From Demequinaceae bacterium (GTDB taxonomy: Bacteria > Actinomycetota > Actinomycetes > Actinomycetales > Demequinaceae): a DNA stretch of 64,000 nt. Below are positions 23,494-34,157 of this stretch, in pieces. Under the pieces are notes generated by a model. That model had not been told where the DNA came from and did no database searches. It was given only the letters and a program-made list of their open reading frames with translations. Location of the stretch: assembly GCA_016933155.1 (NCBI GenBank), contig JAFGBM010000004.1:124001-188000 (forward strand), in the 5' to 3' direction. Each line of letters begins with the position of its first letter. The first letter of the stretch is position 1. The position numbers and the translations under genes are program-made.

Positions 23494-24801
23494 CTACACG
23501 TCCGTAGCCTTCGTCTTCCGCCTCCCGGAGAGCCGCCCCTCAAGGAAGGGCCGTTCGATGAGGTTCCAGGACAGCGCCGCGACGATGTAGCTGACGACGA
23601 GCGCGAACACCGAGATCTCAAGCCACCGCACTGGGTCAGAAACCCCGCCGTAGTTCAGGAACTCGGGGGACACAACCCGGCCCACCCACAGGATGACGAG
23701 GTGGTGCCAGATGTACAACCCGAACGAGATCTTGGCCGTGTACCGGAGGACGGGCGAGTCGAAAACGCGATGAAGCCCCTTGCCGTACGCGAGCGAGACC
23801 AGCAGAACGGCCGCGAGGAACGGGAAGACGGGATAGAAGTAGGGGTTCTGCTGCATCGAGAACGTGCCGTCGAGCTCGGCAGGCGACCTCTTCCACCAGA
23901 AAATACCCATCATCCCCGCGAACGCCGCGAGCGAGACAAGATCGAACCACCAACTCCTCCGGCCCGAGAAGTAGATCTTCCACATGGCGATGAATCCCGC
24001 GGCGAAGATCCCCAGGGCGAAGTGGGCGAAGAACCCCACGGGGTTGTACCCGGGCATCCAGGATTTGGCCCCGCCGATGAGCCCGTACTGCCATCCCTTG
24101 CCATCGGCCCCCGTCACGAACGTCGACACGACCCACTGGTTGATGAGCAACACCGCCGCGAGCGCCACCAGCCAGTAGGTCCACGCGGCGATCCGGCCCC
24201 GGAACTTCACGAGGAACAGCCCGAGCATGAGGATCGGCATCAAGACGTAGCAGAAGACCTCGAAGCCGATCGACCACAGGGGTCCGTTCTGGTCCGTGGG
24301 GAACAGGGTGACGTAATGGAACTCCGAGGTGAAGGTCAGGCCCGAGATGAGGCGTCGGCCGGCATCGGGAACCTCATACCCATCGCTTCGGGCGATGACG
24401 CCCGCGACGACGAAGCTCACCCCGAGGGCCACGTAGAAGCCGGGCATGATCCGCTGGGCGCGGCGCTTGATGTAGTGGCCGATGCTCGGGTAGGGCTTCT
24501 TGGCGAAATACGCGGTCCAGAAGGGGTAGCTCAGCAGCATCCCGGACAGGACGAAGAAGATGGAGACGCCGGCCGCGCCCTTGATGAAGAAGCCGTGAAC
24601 GTCCTGAAGCCACGCCGACTGCTCCCAGGAGGCCAGCTTCTGGAAAAGGTGGTGGAAGATCACCATCAAGGCGGCGATGGCCCGGACCCCGTCCGCGCCG
24701 GTGATCCTGCCCTTGGTTGGCGCCGAGTCCTGTGGGGCAGTATCGGGAACCGCGGGCTCCGCCTGCGGCTTGGTCGCTGGGGCTGTCTTCGAAATGGGCA
24801 T
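23494..24801 (-). CDS. Acyltransferase 3 family membrane protein
   Basis: A 435-residue multi-span acyltransferase (OafA-like fold) that probably acylates an envelope carbohydrate. The family opening GADGVRAIAALMVIFHHL carries the motif histidine, followed by GVSIFFVLSGMLLSYPFW and RRAQRIMPGFY. A paralog lies at 44579-45862 with the same order of motifs. The ATG at 24801 is preceded by TAGCAT-N6, a leaderless promoter. A Pro-rich cytoplasmic N-terminus of about 30 residues precedes the first helix. Confidence 0.9.
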   Translation of the reverse strand: MPISKTAPATKPQAEPAVPDTAPQDSAPTKGRITGADGVRAIAALMVIFHHLFQKLASWEQSAWLQDVHGFFIKGAAGVSIFFVLSGMLLSYPFWTAYFAKKPYPSIGHYIKRRAQRIMPGFYVALGVSFVVAGVIARSDGYEVPDAGRRLISGLTFTSEFHYVTLFPTDQNGPLWSIGFEVFCYVLMPILMLGLFLVKFRGRIAAWTYWLVALAAVLLINQWVVSTFVTGADGKGWQYGLIGGAKSWMPGYNPVGFFAHFALGIFAAGFIAMWKIYFSGRRSWWFDLVSLAAFAGMMGIFWWKRSPAELDGTFSMQQNPYFYPVFPFLAAVLLVSLAYGKGLHRVFDSPVLRYTAKISFGLYIWHHLVILWVGRVVSPEFLNYGGVSDPVRWLEISVFALVVSYIVAALSWNLIERPFLEGRLSGRRKTKATDV

Positions 24802-24807
24802 GCCGGG

Positions 24808-24813
24808 ATGCTA
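24808..24813 (-). promoter_or_regulatory. Leaderless-type -10 box
   Basis: TAGCAT exactly 6 nt before the ATG of the acyltransferase on the minus strand. Confidence 0.5.
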
Positions 24814-24847
24814 CCGGGTTTGGCTGCTTCCCCAGACCGCCGCTTCC

Positions 24848-26716
24848 CTAGACCTCGGTGAGGACGATGACTCGATCATCCCGGGAGTAGGTCCGACGAT
24901 CCGTCTTGAGCGGGCTGAGCACCACCCGCGGCTGCTCCTCGCCCATCGGGGCGGTCACGTACCCGATGGCCGTGGCCCCCCGGGACTTGGCCCCGGCGAG
25001 GACGGTGTAGAAGTCCACCTCGACGCCCGGGGTCACGTACCAATCGGCGGGCCTGACGTATATCTCGCACCCCTCGCTCCCGAACAGGTCCCCGAACACG
25101 GCGCTCAGGTGGGGGTTCTCGGAGATCTGAGTCATCATGAGGCTGACCAGGTGGTCGCTCACGATGAAGTCATCGATCCGGGTGACCTCGGCGAGCCTGC
25201 GATTGCGTTCGTCGAGCATCTCGCTCACAACGTTGACCCGCACGCCTTCCCTGCTCATGATGTCGCGCAGGTGGAGGAGCGTGACGAGGGTCTTGGTGTC
25301 CGCCTCCTGGACTCCCAGGTTGTCGCTGTACGCCACCACGATGACGTGGTCGTATGAAGTCGGTTTGAGGCCGTCGAGTGTCGCCCTGTCCGCAGCGTTC
25401 CCCTGGGTGACGGTTGTCTTGAGGTTCGTGAGTCTTCCCAGGTTCGCAACCGGGAACTCGGAGACGATCGTGGCGCTCGACCCCGGAGCGGCGTACTCAT
25501 TGAGCTCCCGAAGCATGTGGGGAAGGCTCGAGTTCGATCCGAGGACGAGCGTCTTCTCGTGTTGGGCCCGGAGGGCCTTGGTCTTGGAGACCGCCTGGGA
25601 GTCCGGAACGCCAGGCTCGGTGAGGAAGACGGCCGAATCGTCCTCGGCGATCACGATCAATCGGTCGCCCTCGCCATAGACGGTATCCGCAGGAGGATTG
25701 AGGAGGACACGATCCCCCGACATAATCCCCACCACGGCCGAAGCCGCGAACGAGAGTTGCGCGTCGAAGTAGGTGCGGCCGACGAGGCCCGGCTGGGAGG
25801 TGAAGTACATCTCGACCCCGCCGAAGTCCAAAAGGTCCACATACACCGCGCTGAGTCCCGGCTGTCGACTCGTCTGCGCAGTGATCTGGCCGACGCGTTC
25901 GCTCGCCAGGACCCATTTGGCTTGGTCCTCACCCACGAGACGGGCGACCTCGAGATTCTTGGAGTCGTGGATCTGGCCGACGATGTGAAGGGTCCCCTCA
26001 GGACGCTTGGGGTGTCGCATCAAGGCGAGGGCGGTCTTGATGGAGCGGGCGTCCGGGTCGCCTCCGGACTCCGGGCTCAAGATGATGACGCTCTTGGCCG
26101 CGAAGGGGCTCGCGATGAGGAGGTCGTCCTGGTCCAGGGGGCTGCCCGAGCGGCAGATGATGCGCGTCCTGCCGGGATCCGGAACCTTGTCGCGAATCTC
26201 GTCCTCCATCTTCACCTTGTCCATCTCCGCGAGGATGACGATGGCGGGATGCCTGGCCGAGGCATTGGCGAGGCACAGTCCGCTCACGATCGAGGCGATC
26301 TTGGAATTCCATCCGAGGATGACCGTGTGTCCGGACTCGATCACGGTCGAACGCCCCTTGCGGAGTTCGGCCACCTTCGCGTCGAAACCACCGGACACGA
26401 TGCCGATCAGGTTGGCGGCGATGAAGACGCCGATGACGGTGACGATCAGCATCGCGACCCGGAAGGGCCACCCGGTCTCCGGTGAGGGATCGTCCACGCC
26501 GAGGGTCCGGACGAGGTTCGTCCAGATCACTTGACCGACGGGCTGGTCGCCTTCCACGTCCGCGACCTTGATGTTCAGAAGGAGGATGACGATGGCATCG
26601 ACGGCGACGACCACCGCGACGACGAGGGCGAGGAACCCCAGCATGGCTCCCGTGCCGTGGCCCATGAGCCCGTCGAACCAGTATTTGAAACGCTCTCGGA
26701 ACTTCGGTCGTTTCAT
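24848..26716 (-). CDS. CASTOR/POLLUX-like ion channel, NAD(P)-binding regulatory protein
   Basis: A 622-residue membrane protein. It has two N-terminal hydrophobic segments (about 28-50 and 80-108), then tandem RCK/TrkA-N-like Rossmann domains (GHTVILGWNSK near 130; ERKTLVLGSNSSL-like second domain near 375). This is the architecture of CASTOR/POLLUX-type cation channels and their bacterial relatives. ATG 26716 has GAGGAGG six bases upstream; an in-frame ATG at 26740 is possible. Ion specificity cannot be read from sequence. Confidence 0.82.
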   Translation of the reverse strand: MKRPKFRERFKYWFDGLMGHGTGAMLGFLALVVAVVVAVDAIVILLLNIKVADVEGDQPVGQVIWTNLVRTLGVDDPSPETGWPFRVAMLIVTVIGVFIAANLIGIVSGGFDAKVAELRKGRSTVIESGHTVILGWNSKIASIVSGLCLANASARHPAIVILAEMDKVKMEDEIRDKVPDPGRTRIICRSGSPLDQDDLLIASPFAAKSVIILSPESGGDPDARSIKTALALMRHPKRPEGTLHIVGQIHDSKNLEVARLVGEDQAKWVLASERVGQITAQTSRQPGLSAVYVDLLDFGGVEMYFTSQPGLVGRTYFDAQLSFAASAVVGIMSGDRVLLNPPADTVYGEGDRLIVIAEDDSAVFLTEPGVPDSQAVSKTKALRAQHEKTLVLGSNSSLPHMLRELNEYAAPGSSATIVSEFPVANLGRLTNLKTTVTQGNAADRATLDGLKPTSYDHVIVVAYSDNLGVQEADTKTLVTLLHLRDIMSREGVRVNVVSEMLDERNRRLAEVTRIDDFIVSDHLVSLMMTQISENPHLSAVFGDLFGSEGCEIYVRPADWYVTPGVEVDFYTVLAGAKSRGATAIGYVTAPMGEEQPRVVLSPLKTDRRTYSRDDRVIVLTEV

Positions 26717-26781
26717 GGCATCCTCCTCGTCGACGAGCATGGCCTGAGTAAGGCCACACTAGCCAGACCCGAGGCGGACCG

Positions 26782-28443
26782 CTATCCCTTGAGGTCCCGT
26801 CGCCGGAACGCCCACACGCTCGCGCCGACGAAGGCCGCCGAAGCCGCGGTCAGGATCCCGAGGTATCCCCAGGCGAACCCGTTCTCCAGGGGCAGGTGGC
26901 TGGCGTAGTAATGGAAGGGCGACGCCTTGGCCCACCCTCCCCACGTGGGGCTGAGCGGCAGGAAGTTGGCCACGGCGTAGGAGGCGATCATGAGGAGGGT
27001 CGCCGCCGAGGTGGCCGCCCTCGACACCCCGGTCAGGGCCCCGACGAAGAGGGCGACCGTCCCGATGAATACGGAGAACACGGCGAGGTGGGTGCACACA
27101 GCGGCGATGTTGGCAAGGCTCAGGCCCGATCCCCCGAGCCAGCTCCCCGTCCACACGCCGAGGTAGGTGACGAGGCACGCGGCGGCGACCATGAGGACCA
27201 TGGCCCACGCCTTCGCGAGAACGACCCGGGTGCGGGAGACGGGATTCGCCAGGAGCACTCCCATCGTCCGCTCCCTCTCCTCCCCGGCAAGAGCCCGGGA
27301 AGCCATCCCGATCGCGAGGACGGCCACCGCCACTGGGCCGACGATGGAGAAGATCTCCCCGTGGTAGAAGCCCGCCGGGCTGCCGTAGTCCGCTCCCCCG
27401 ACCATGGCCATGATCTCCTCAGGGAAGGCCTTGACGAGTTCGCTCATCTTGTCGCCGACGCCCTTGAAGATCGGCCCGATCATCGCCCCCATGTAGAACA
27501 TGGACATCCCGACGATCGTCAGGACGGTCCTGGCCTCGCTCGTCGTCTTCGCCGTGATGGAGCCGAGCATCGCCCGTCCCGCGACCCTCTCCGCCAGGTG
27601 ACTGAACCTCGGGTTCCTGGCCAGCCGGTCGAGGATCGTCGTCCTCTCCTCCCCGACCTTGAGGTCCCGCCGTTCGAAGACGACAGCCGCCAGGACGAGG
27701 AAGGCGAGCCCCGGACCGGCGAGGAGGGCGACGTGGTCCCAGGCGACCCCATTGGAGAACGGTTCCGCCCCGTCGAAGTAGTACCAGGGGAAGACCTTCG
27801 CCCATGGACCGCCCCACGTCGTCATGGGCAGGAGCCCCGCCCCGAAGAAGGAAACGATCATGACCGTCGTCCCCGTGGCGGCCGCCTTCAGGGTACTGGC
27901 GGTCCACGACCCGACAAGGAAGGTCAGTCCCCCGATGAAGAGGGCGAGGGCCGCAAGGTGAATCGTCGACGATCCGAGGAACATCCCGGAGCCGTCCTCC
28001 CCGACCAGGGCAATAACGAGGTAGTAGCCACCCCACATGAGCAGGCAGCCGACGGCGGTCAGGGTGAGGAAGGCCCCCGCCTTCTCCGCCACGAGGCGGC
28101 GACGACCCCGGGGGTTGGCGAGAAGGACGTTGATGGTGCCCCAGCGCTCCTCCCCGGCGACGGCGTCCGCCGCCATCGCGATCAACACCCCGATAAGCAC
28201 GAGCGGCACCATGGACGAGACCATCTCGCTGAAGATCATGCCCGTGGTGCCGAGCGAGGTGTCGAATCCCATGAGCTCCCGGAACGCCTCCGGCATGAGG
28301 TCGAAGGCCTCGAGCGCCACCTCATCGATGCCCTTATAGGCCGCGACCCCCATCCAGTTGGTGAGGGCGATCGCCGCCGCCGCAACCGTGATACCCAACC
28401 ACCGGTCCCGGATCGCCTTGAGGTAGATGGACCGGAGCATCAC
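26782..28443 (-). CDS. ABC-2 type exporter permease
   Basis: A 553-residue membrane permease built of two similar halves of about six helices. Each half contains the motif AGEERWGTINVLLANPRGRR or AGEERERTMGVLLANPVSRT, so it is a tandem duplication. It overlaps the ATP-binding gene by 4 bp (ATGA). With that protein it forms an exporter of unknown substrate, drug or lipid type. Confidence 0.88.
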   Translation of the reverse strand: MMLRSIYLKAIRDRWLGITVAAAAIALTNWMGVAAYKGIDEVALEAFDLMPEAFRELMGFDTSLGTTGMIFSEMVSSMVPLVLIGVLIAMAADAVAGEERWGTINVLLANPRGRRRLVAEKAGAFLTLTAVGCLLMWGGYYLVIALVGEDGSGMFLGSSTIHLAALALFIGGLTFLVGSWTASTLKAAATGTTVMIVSFFGAGLLPMTTWGGPWAKVFPWYYFDGAEPFSNGVAWDHVALLAGPGLAFLVLAAVVFERRDLKVGEERTTILDRLARNPRFSHLAERVAGRAMLGSITAKTTSEARTVLTIVGMSMFYMGAMIGPIFKGVGDKMSELVKAFPEEIMAMVGGADYGSPAGFYHGEIFSIVGPVAVAVLAIGMASRALAGEERERTMGVLLANPVSRTRVVLAKAWAMVLMVAAACLVTYLGVWTGSWLGGSGLSLANIAAVCTHLAVFSVFIGTVALFVGALTGVSRAATSAATLLMIASYAVANFLPLSPTWGGWAKASPFHYYASHLPLENGFAWGYLGILTAASAAFVGASVWAFRRRDLKG

Positions 28444-29366
28444 CGCCGCGCCCCCTCCTCTCGAACCCCATTCGCCTCGCCCCGGTAGAAGGTCAGGAAG
28501 ATCTCGTCGAGATCCACGGAGGAACTCGCCAGCGACAGGACCTCGTGGGAGGCCGCAGCCTTGAGCAGGGGCGTCATCGCCCCCTCGTAGGTGACGGTCG
28601 CGTGGAGGCCGTCGACCTCGACCTCCCGCACTCCTTCGACGGCGGACAGGGCGGAAGCCTTGACGGGCTTGGCGAATTGCATCGACACCCTGCGGAGCGC
28701 TTTGTCCCTGAGGTCCCGCATCCTCTCCGTCGCGATGAGCCGACCCTCCCGGATGAACCCGACGCGGTCGGCGACGCGCTCCACCTCGGACAGGGTGTGG
28801 CTGGACAGGAACACCGTCGCCCCCGCCTTGGTCACCTCGCGAAGCAGCGCCTGGAACTCCTGCTGCATCAAGGGGTCAAGGCCGGTGCTGGGTTCGTCCA
28901 GGAGGTAAACCTCGGGCTTCGACATGAACGCCTGGAGGATGCCGACCTTCTGCTTGTTGCCGCTCGACAGGGCACCGATCTTGCGCGACAGGTCGGCCTC
29001 GAATCTTCGGGCGAGTTCATCCACCCACCCCCAGTCGACACCTCCCCGGAGATTCGCGAAGTAGGTCAGCGCCTCCTTGCCGGAGAGGGCCGGATAGATC
29101 GCGAGCTCCCCCGGCAGGTATCCGATGCGGCGCCTAAGTTTGACGGAATGCTCGTGGGTGTCGAGCCCGAGGATGGTCGCCGACCCCTGAGTCGGACGGA
29201 TGAGGTCGAGGACGGAGCGGATGGTCGTCGTCTTTCCCGCGCCGTTGGGTCCTAGGAAGCCGAAGATCTCGCCTTGGGGGATGTCGACGGACAGGTCCCT
29301 GACGGCGGTGAAATCACCGTACTTCTTGGTGAGGTGGGAGATCTGAATGACGGGATTCTCGGTCAT
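28440..29366 (-). CDS. ABC transporter ATP-binding protein
   Basis: A 308-residue ATPase of the CcmA/drug-exporter group. Walker A GPNGAGKTT (about 39-47), signature LSSGNKQK (about 134-141), Walker B VYLLDEPSTGLDP and switch His in FLSSHTLS. Ribosome site AAGGACAGCG precedes ATG 29366, and TAGGGT 25 nt upstream is a likely -10. First gene of the two-gene exporter operon. Confidence 0.93.
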   Translation of the reverse strand: MTENPVIQISHLTKKYGDFTAVRDLSVDIPQGEIFGFLGPNGAGKTTTIRSVLDLIRPTQGSATILGLDTHEHSVKLRRRIGYLPGELAIYPALSGKEALTYFANLRGGVDWGWVDELARRFEADLSRKIGALSSGNKQKVGILQAFMSKPEVYLLDEPSTGLDPLMQQEFQALLREVTKAGATVFLSSHTLSEVERVADRVGFIREGRLIATERMRDLRDKALRRVSMQFAKPVKASALSAVEGVREVEVDGLHATVTYEGAMTPLLKAAASHEVLSLASSSVDLDEIFLTFYRGEANGVREEGARR

Positions 29367-29493
29367 CGCTGTCCTTTCTGGCCCGTCTTCACCCTAGACC
29401 CGGGGTTGACGGCCGGAACATCCTGCTCGAGGACGATTCAACGTCAGCCCAAAGTCATTGGCCGCGCCCGCCTCGGCATGTCACCATTACCCC

Positions 29494-31725
29494 ATGCCCC
29501 GGACCGAGAAACCCAAGGACACGGCCGCTGCGTTCGACACAAGCGAGGAAACCTTCCCCGTGCCGACCGTCCGGGCCGCCCCCGACGCGGCCCCCGACAC
29601 CGATCCCCTTCCCCCGGAGCGGTACCTCGACAGGGAAATCAGTTGGCTCGCCTTCAACGAGAGGGTGCTCGAACTCGCCGAGGACCCCACGACACCCCTC
29701 CTCGAACGCGCCTTCTTCCTCGCCATCTTCGCGTCCAACCTCGACGAGTTCTTCATGGTCCGCATCGCCGGGCTCAGGCGACGGATCGCGGCCGGGTTCG
29801 CCGTTCCGTCGGAAACGGGCATGAGCCCCACCCGCCTCGTCGAGGTCCTGATAGCCCGGGCCCACGACCTCATGAACCGCCACGCCGACCTCTTCACCGA
29901 TGAGATCCTTCCCAAATTGGCGGACGCCGGGATCCATCTGGTGCGATGGGCGGACCTCAACGAGGACGAGCACGATCGGCTGCGCCAGCTGTTCCGTCGG
30001 GAGATCTTCCCCGTCCTCACACCGCTGGCCGTCGACCCCGGCCACCCCTTCCCCTACATCTCCGGGCTGTCCCTCAACCTCGCGGTCACCCTCCGGGACC
30101 CCGATACCGGGAAGGAGCGCTTCGCGAGGGTCAAGGTTCCGGAGACCCTCCCCCGCTTCCTCGCCGTCGAGGCGAAGGTGAAGAGGGTCGAGGCCCCCTC
30201 GGCATCGGACTCCGCGCTCGACACGGGTCCGAAGAGCTTCGTCCCCGTCGAGGACGTCATCGCCGAACAGTTGGAGTACCTCTTCCCGGGGATGGACACC
30301 GTCGAGCACTACACGTTCCGCGTGACCCGCAACGAGGACCTGGAGATCGAAGAGGACGACGCCGAGAACCTCCTCATGGCGATGGAGCAGGAACTACTCC
30401 GGAGGCCCTTCGGGCCGGCGGTCCGGCTGGAGGTCGCCGAGGACCTCCCCCACACCATCCGGGACCTGCTGGTCCGGGAACTCCAGATCTCGGAGGGGGA
30501 CGTCTTCCACCTGCCGGCCCCGCTCGACCTCACCGGCCTCCACCTCGTCGCCGAACTCGACCGGCCGTCCCTCCGTTATCCGGCCTTCCGGCCGACGACC
30601 CACCACCAGCTCGCCCCCGTCGAAACCTCGGAGCCTGCGAACGTCTTCGCCGCCATGGGGCGGGGCGACGTCCTCCTCCACCACCCGTACGATTCGTTCT
30701 CGACCTCAGTCCAGACCTTCATCTCCCAGGCCGCCAACGACCCCAAGGTGCTGGCCATCAAGCAGACCCTGTACCGGACGTCGGGAGACTCTCCCATCAT
30801 CGATTCGCTCATCCAGGCGGCCCACAACGGCAAGCAGGTGCTCGCCATCGTCGAGATCAAGGCCCGGTTCGACGAGAGTCAGAACATCTCCTGGGCTCGG
30901 AAACTGGAACAAGCCGGAGTCCACGTCGTCTACGGCCTCGTCGGCCTCAAGACCCACTGCAAACTCTCGCTGGTCGTCCGGCAGGAGGACAAGGGGCTTC
31001 GACGCTACTGCCACATCGGAACGGGAAACTACCACCCGAGGACGGCCCGGACGTACGAGGACTACGGCCTCCTGACCTGCGACCACGATGTCGGCGCCGA
31101 CCTCGCGAAACTCTTCAACCGCCTCTCCGGGTATGCCCCCAAGGCCAAGTTCCACCGCCTGCTTGTGGCCCCCGCCGGCATCCGAACCGGCATCATCGCT
31201 CGGATCGAGGAACAGGCCGCCCGGATCGTCCAGGGCAAGGAGGCGTGGATCAAGATCAAGGTCAACGCCATCGTCGACGAGAAGACCATCGACGCCCTCT
31301 ACCGCGCCTCCCAGGCCGGCGTCCCGGTGGAGATGCTGGTCAGGGGGCAATGCTCCCTCATGCCAGGCGTGCCCGGCCTGAGCGAGAACATCCGGGTCCG
31401 GAGCGTCCTCGGGCGATTCCTCGAACACTCCCGCATCTTCGCCTTCGCCGGCGACGACGGACCCGAGGTCTGGATCGGATCGGCCGACCTCATGCACCGC
31501 AACCTCGACCGAAGGGTCGAAGCCCTCGTCAGCATCCTCGAGGACGATCAACGGGCTGCGCTCGTGGAGAACATCGACCTCGCCATGGATCCTCGGTGCC
31601 TCGCGTGGGATCTCGGCCCCAACGGCAAGTGGACCCGCTCGAACGGCGGAGGCAAGGCGAAGGCCCGCGACCTGCACGCGACCTACATCAAGCGCCAGGC
31701 CAAGCGGCGGGCAGGACCGGCGTGA
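29494..31725 (+). CDS. ppk: Polyphosphate kinase (PPK1)
   Basis: Makes long-chain polyphosphate from ATP through a phosphohistidine. The 743-residue protein shows the PPK1 opening ([19 protein letters not shown]), the [12 protein letters not shown] motif, [23 protein letters not shown] and the C-terminal catalytic-His region [12 protein letters not shown] chose ATG 29494; a TTG at 29458 in frame is less likely. Its stop overlaps the start of mutT1 (GTGA), the same pair as in mycobacteria. Confidence 0.96.
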   Translation: MPRTEKPKDTAAAFDTSEETFPVPTVRAAPDAAPDTDPLPPERYLDREISWLAFNERVLELAEDPTTPLLERAFFLAIFASNLDEFFMVRIAGLRRRIAAGFAVPSETGMSPTRLVEVLIARAHDLMNRHADLFTDEILPKLADAGIHLVRWADLNEDEHDRLRQLFRREIFPVLTPLAVDPGHPFPYISGLSLNLAVTLRDPDTGKERFARVKVPETLPRFLAVEAKVKRVEAPSASDSALDTGPKSFVPVEDVIAEQLEYLFPGMDTVEHYTFRVTRNEDLEIEEDDAENLLMAMEQELLRRPFGPAVRLEVAEDLPHTIRDLLVRELQISEGDVFHLPAPLDLTGLHLVAELDRPSLRYPAFRPTTHHQLAPVETSEPANVFAAMGRGDVLLHHPYDSFSTSVQTFISQAANDPKVLAIKQTLYRTSGDSPIIDSLIQAAHNGKQVLAIVEIKARFDESQNISWARKLEQAGVHVVYGLVGLKTHCKLSLVVRQEDKGLRRYCHIGTGNYHPRTARTYEDYGLLTCDHDVGADLAKLFNRLSGYAPKAKFHRLLVAPAGIRTGIIARIEEQAARIVQGKEAWIKIKVNAIVDEKTIDALYRASQAGVPVEMLVRGQCSLMPGVPGLSENIRVRSVLGRFLEHSRIFAFAGDDGPEVWIGSADLMHRNLDRRVEALVSILEDDQRAALVENIDLAMDPRCLAWDLGPNGKWTRSNGGGKAKARDLHATYIKRQAKRRAGPA

Positions 31726-32687
31726 AGGGCGACAGCAGGCGGACCATCATCGCGGCGGGGGCCCTGGTCTGGCGTGTCCGCGAGGACTCCCTTCAGGTGC
31801 TGGCCGTTCATCGGCCGCGCTACGACGATTGGTCGTGGCCCAAGGGCAAGACCCGCCGGGGCGAGACCCTTCCCGAATGCGCCATCCGCGAGGTATTCGA
31901 GGAGACGGGCAAGCAGGTCATGCTCGGCCAGGTTCTTCCCTCAGTGAGTTATACCCTTCAAAACGGACACGCCAAGCGGGTGACCTACTGGTCGGCGGAA
32001 ACCACGAACACGGCCCATCCGGCGCTTCTCGCCCGGCCTCGATATCGGCTCGCCCCCAAGAGGGAGATCGACAACACCCGCTGGTTCACCGTCGAGCAAG
32101 CCAGAAAGATGATCACCATGCCGTCCGACCTCAAGGTGCTCGACACCCTGGTCAAGGCCTATGAGTCGGGTCGGCTCCGCACCCGCGCCTTCATCCTCAC
32201 CCGTCACGCGAGGGCCAGGAAGCGGAGCGGCTGGCGGCACGACGACCTGGCCCGTCCCCTCACCGTCGGCGGCGCCAGACGCGCCCATCAGCTCATTCGG
32301 CTCTTCTCCGCCTTCGGGATTCGGGCAATCCACTCGTCCCCCGCGGCCAGGTGCCTGATGACCGTCCAGCCGTACTCCACGACCATCGGGAAGAAGATCT
32401 CCACCCACGACTCCCTCACGGAAGCCGCCCACGAGGAAGACCCCAAGGTGGCGGCGGAGACCTTCATGGAGCTGCTCGCATCGGAGCGCAACAGCGTGGT
32501 GTGTGCCCACCGGCCGACCATGCCGACGCTCCTGACGATGCTTGAGGCCGCCACGCGCAAGTGGACCCGAGGCAGACTTCCCCGAAAGAACCCCTATCTG
32601 CCCGCCGGGGGAGTCCTGGTCGCCCATGTGATGGACACGGAGTCCGGGCCCAGAATCACCGCCCTGGAGCGGCACCTGCTCATCTAG
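31722..32687 (+). CDS. mutT1: MutT1-like Nudix hydrolase with histidine-phosphatase domain
   Basis: A 321-residue two-domain protein. The N-terminal Nudix domain has the box starting [12 protein letters not shown] and ending REVFEETG. The C-terminal histidine-phosphatase domain starts ILTRHARA, with RHA in place of the usual RHG, and has a second conserved His in CAHRPTM. Mycobacterial MutT1, next to ppk, has this layout and hydrolyses 8-oxo-dGTP, diadenosine polyphosphates or related nucleotides. GTG 31722 overlaps the ppk stop. Confidence 0.92.
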   Translation: MKGDSRRTIIAAGALVWRVREDSLQVLAVHRPRYDDWSWPKGKTRRGETLPECAIREVFEETGKQVMLGQVLPSVSYTLQNGHAKRVTYWSAETTNTAHPALLARPRYRLAPKREIDNTRWFTVEQARKMITMPSDLKVLDTLVKAYESGRLRTRAFILTRHARARKRSGWRHDDLARPLTVGGARRAHQLIRLFSAFGIRAIHSSPAARCLMTVQPYSTTIGKKISTHDSLTEAAHEEDPKVAAETFMELLASERNSVVCAHRPTMPTLLTMLEAATRKWTRGRLPRKNPYLPAGGVLVAHVMDTESGPRITALERHLLI

Positions 32688-32734
32688 GGACGTGCCTGAT
32701 CGCCGACTAGGAGGTAGTTTGACATCGGGCCGGG

Positions 32735-32768
32735 AGCGCCAGTCGGCGCTGAGGCCGCTCGAAGCGGC
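32735..32768. other. Two small hairpins in the mutT1-32931 gap
   Basis: AGCGCC/GGCGCT (32735-32750, loop AGTC) and GCCGCT/AGCGGC (32754-32768, loop CGA) sit back to back between convergent genes. A bidirectional terminator is plausible, though no T-run is seen. Confidence 0.4.
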
Positions 32769-32930
32769 TGTCACTGGAGCCCGGGGCTACCGCGGCCCGA
32801 CGTCCCCACCAGAGTAAACCCCCGGGGCCACCCGTGCATAGCGACCGCTTCCCTTATGCCCCGGCTCGATGCAAAACAGCCCTTGCGTCCATTCGTGAGG
32901 AAGATGCCCTGGTGCGTCGACAACTTGAGA

Positions 32931-33560
32931 CTAGTCCAAGCGCCCCTCGCGCCACATCCGGGCGGAGCGCTCGAGTTCCTCCCCCGTGTGGGCCAGTTGG
33001 GATGCCCGAAGCGCGGCTTGATGGACCCGCGCCTGAGACAGGGCGTCGTCCCCTTCTTCCTCGAACTCGGTTCCGAGCGCCACCACCCGGCAGAAGGCCC
33101 CGGCCCGGTCGAGGGCGTGGGCGAGGTCTCCCGTGAAGACTCCGGAGAGGATGGCGTCGGCGAGCGCCCGAACCTCGTCCGGGGCGGGTGGGTCCGCAAC
33201 CCCGACGGTCTCGTGCCGCACGTGGGCGGCCGCGACCCCGAAGTGGTACGTCCGCGCGACCCCGACGGCGTCGCACTTGACCCACTCGCGGATCATGTAG
33301 AGCCGCCAGAGAGTCCCAGGCAGAGTCTGTGCCTCGGCCTTGGACCACAGCATCGCCACCGTCTCAAGCCCCTCCTCATCGACGAGCGCGATGAGCCTCT
33401 CGACGAGATCGGGACGCCGGGATTCCCTCGCCTGGTTGACGATTGCGGCCGCCGTCTCATGCGCGATGAGGGCGCGGTCGGCCGGATCGATGTCCCCCTC
33501 GATCTGGTCTGCGAAATCCAGGTCCAGCATGGCGGGACGGCGGAATTTGGCCTCAGCCAT
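32931..33560 (-). CDS. Conserved actinobacterial protein of unknown function
   Basis: A 209-residue soluble, mostly helical and acidic protein. The N-terminus FRRPAMLDLDFADQIEGDID and the central LPGTLWRLYMIREWVKCD recall a family common in actinobacteria, sometimes annotated only as DNA-binding protein; I cannot confirm that. ATG 33560 is preceded by a GGGGGAGGAT stretch. It follows msrB with a 5-bp gap, so the two form an operon. Confidence 0.7.
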   Translation of the reverse strand: MAEAKFRRPAMLDLDFADQIEGDIDPADRALIAHETAAAIVNQARESRRPDLVERLIALVDEEGLETVAMLWSKAEAQTLPGTLWRLYMIREWVKCDAVGVARTYHFGVAAAHVRHETVGVADPPAPDEVRALADAILSGVFTGDLAHALDRAGAFCRVVALGTEFEEEGDDALSQARVHQAALRASQLAHTGEELERSARMWREGRLD

Positions 33561-33565
33561 GGCGG

Positions 33566-33994
33566 CTATCCTCCCCCGCCCTGGTCGGAAGCCTCATCCT
33601 TGGCCTCCTCGAACGTCAGGCAGACCGAGTTGATGCAGTACCGATCACCCGTCGGGGTGCCATGTCCATCGGGGAAGACGTGTCCGAGGTGGGAGTCGCA
33701 CGTCGCGCACCTGACCTCGGTCCGACTCATGCCGAAGGAATCGTCGCTGTCGAGCACGACGGCATCGTTGTCGATGCATTCATAGAAACTCGGCCATCCC
33801 GAACCGGAGTTGAACTTCGCATCCGATCGGAAGAGGGCCGCGCCGCACGCACGGCACCGGTAGGTCCCCGCCTCCTTGTTGTCCAGCAGCGCGCCCGACC
33901 AGGCCGGTTCGGTGCCGTGGCCTCGGAGTACGTGGTACTCCTGCTCGCTGAGTTCCGCTCGCCATTCCGCTTCGCTCTTGCCGATGGTGGCCAT
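33566..33994 (-). CDS. msrB: Peptide-methionine (R)-S-oxide reductase
   Basis: Repairs oxidised methionine (R-sulfoxide) in proteins. 142 residues, typical length. Zinc ligands are two CxxC motifs (CRACG, CATCD), and the catalytic Cys is in RYCINSVCL. FNSGSGWPSF and GHVFPDGHG are the usual signatures. ATG 33994 has GGGAGG five bases upstream; the longer frame has no MsrB similarity. Confidence 0.96.
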   Translation of the reverse strand: MATIGKSEAEWRAELSEQEYHVLRGHGTEPAWSGALLDNKEAGTYRCRACGAALFRSDAKFNSGSGWPSFYECIDNDAVVLDSDDSFGMSRTEVRCATCDSHLGHVFPDGHGTPTGDRYCINSVCLTFEEAKDEASDQGGGG

Positions 33995-34157
33995 CGATCC
34001 TCCCTGTGGGGACCCTTCCAGAGTACGCGTCGGGCCGACGCCGTCTACGGGGTTGTGAAATTGGTACCAATATGACGCCGATCGGGTCCAGGATGTTCCC
34101 TCGATCCCAAGACTTCTCGTTGTCGGTAGATTGGTAACCGGACGATGGGAGCGATTC

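Noticed and set aside
29946-32687. A 913-codon plus-strand frame across ppk and mutT1
   Set aside because: The first 590 codons are an out-of-frame reading of ppk. Only the part from GTG 31722 encodes a real protein (MutT1-like).
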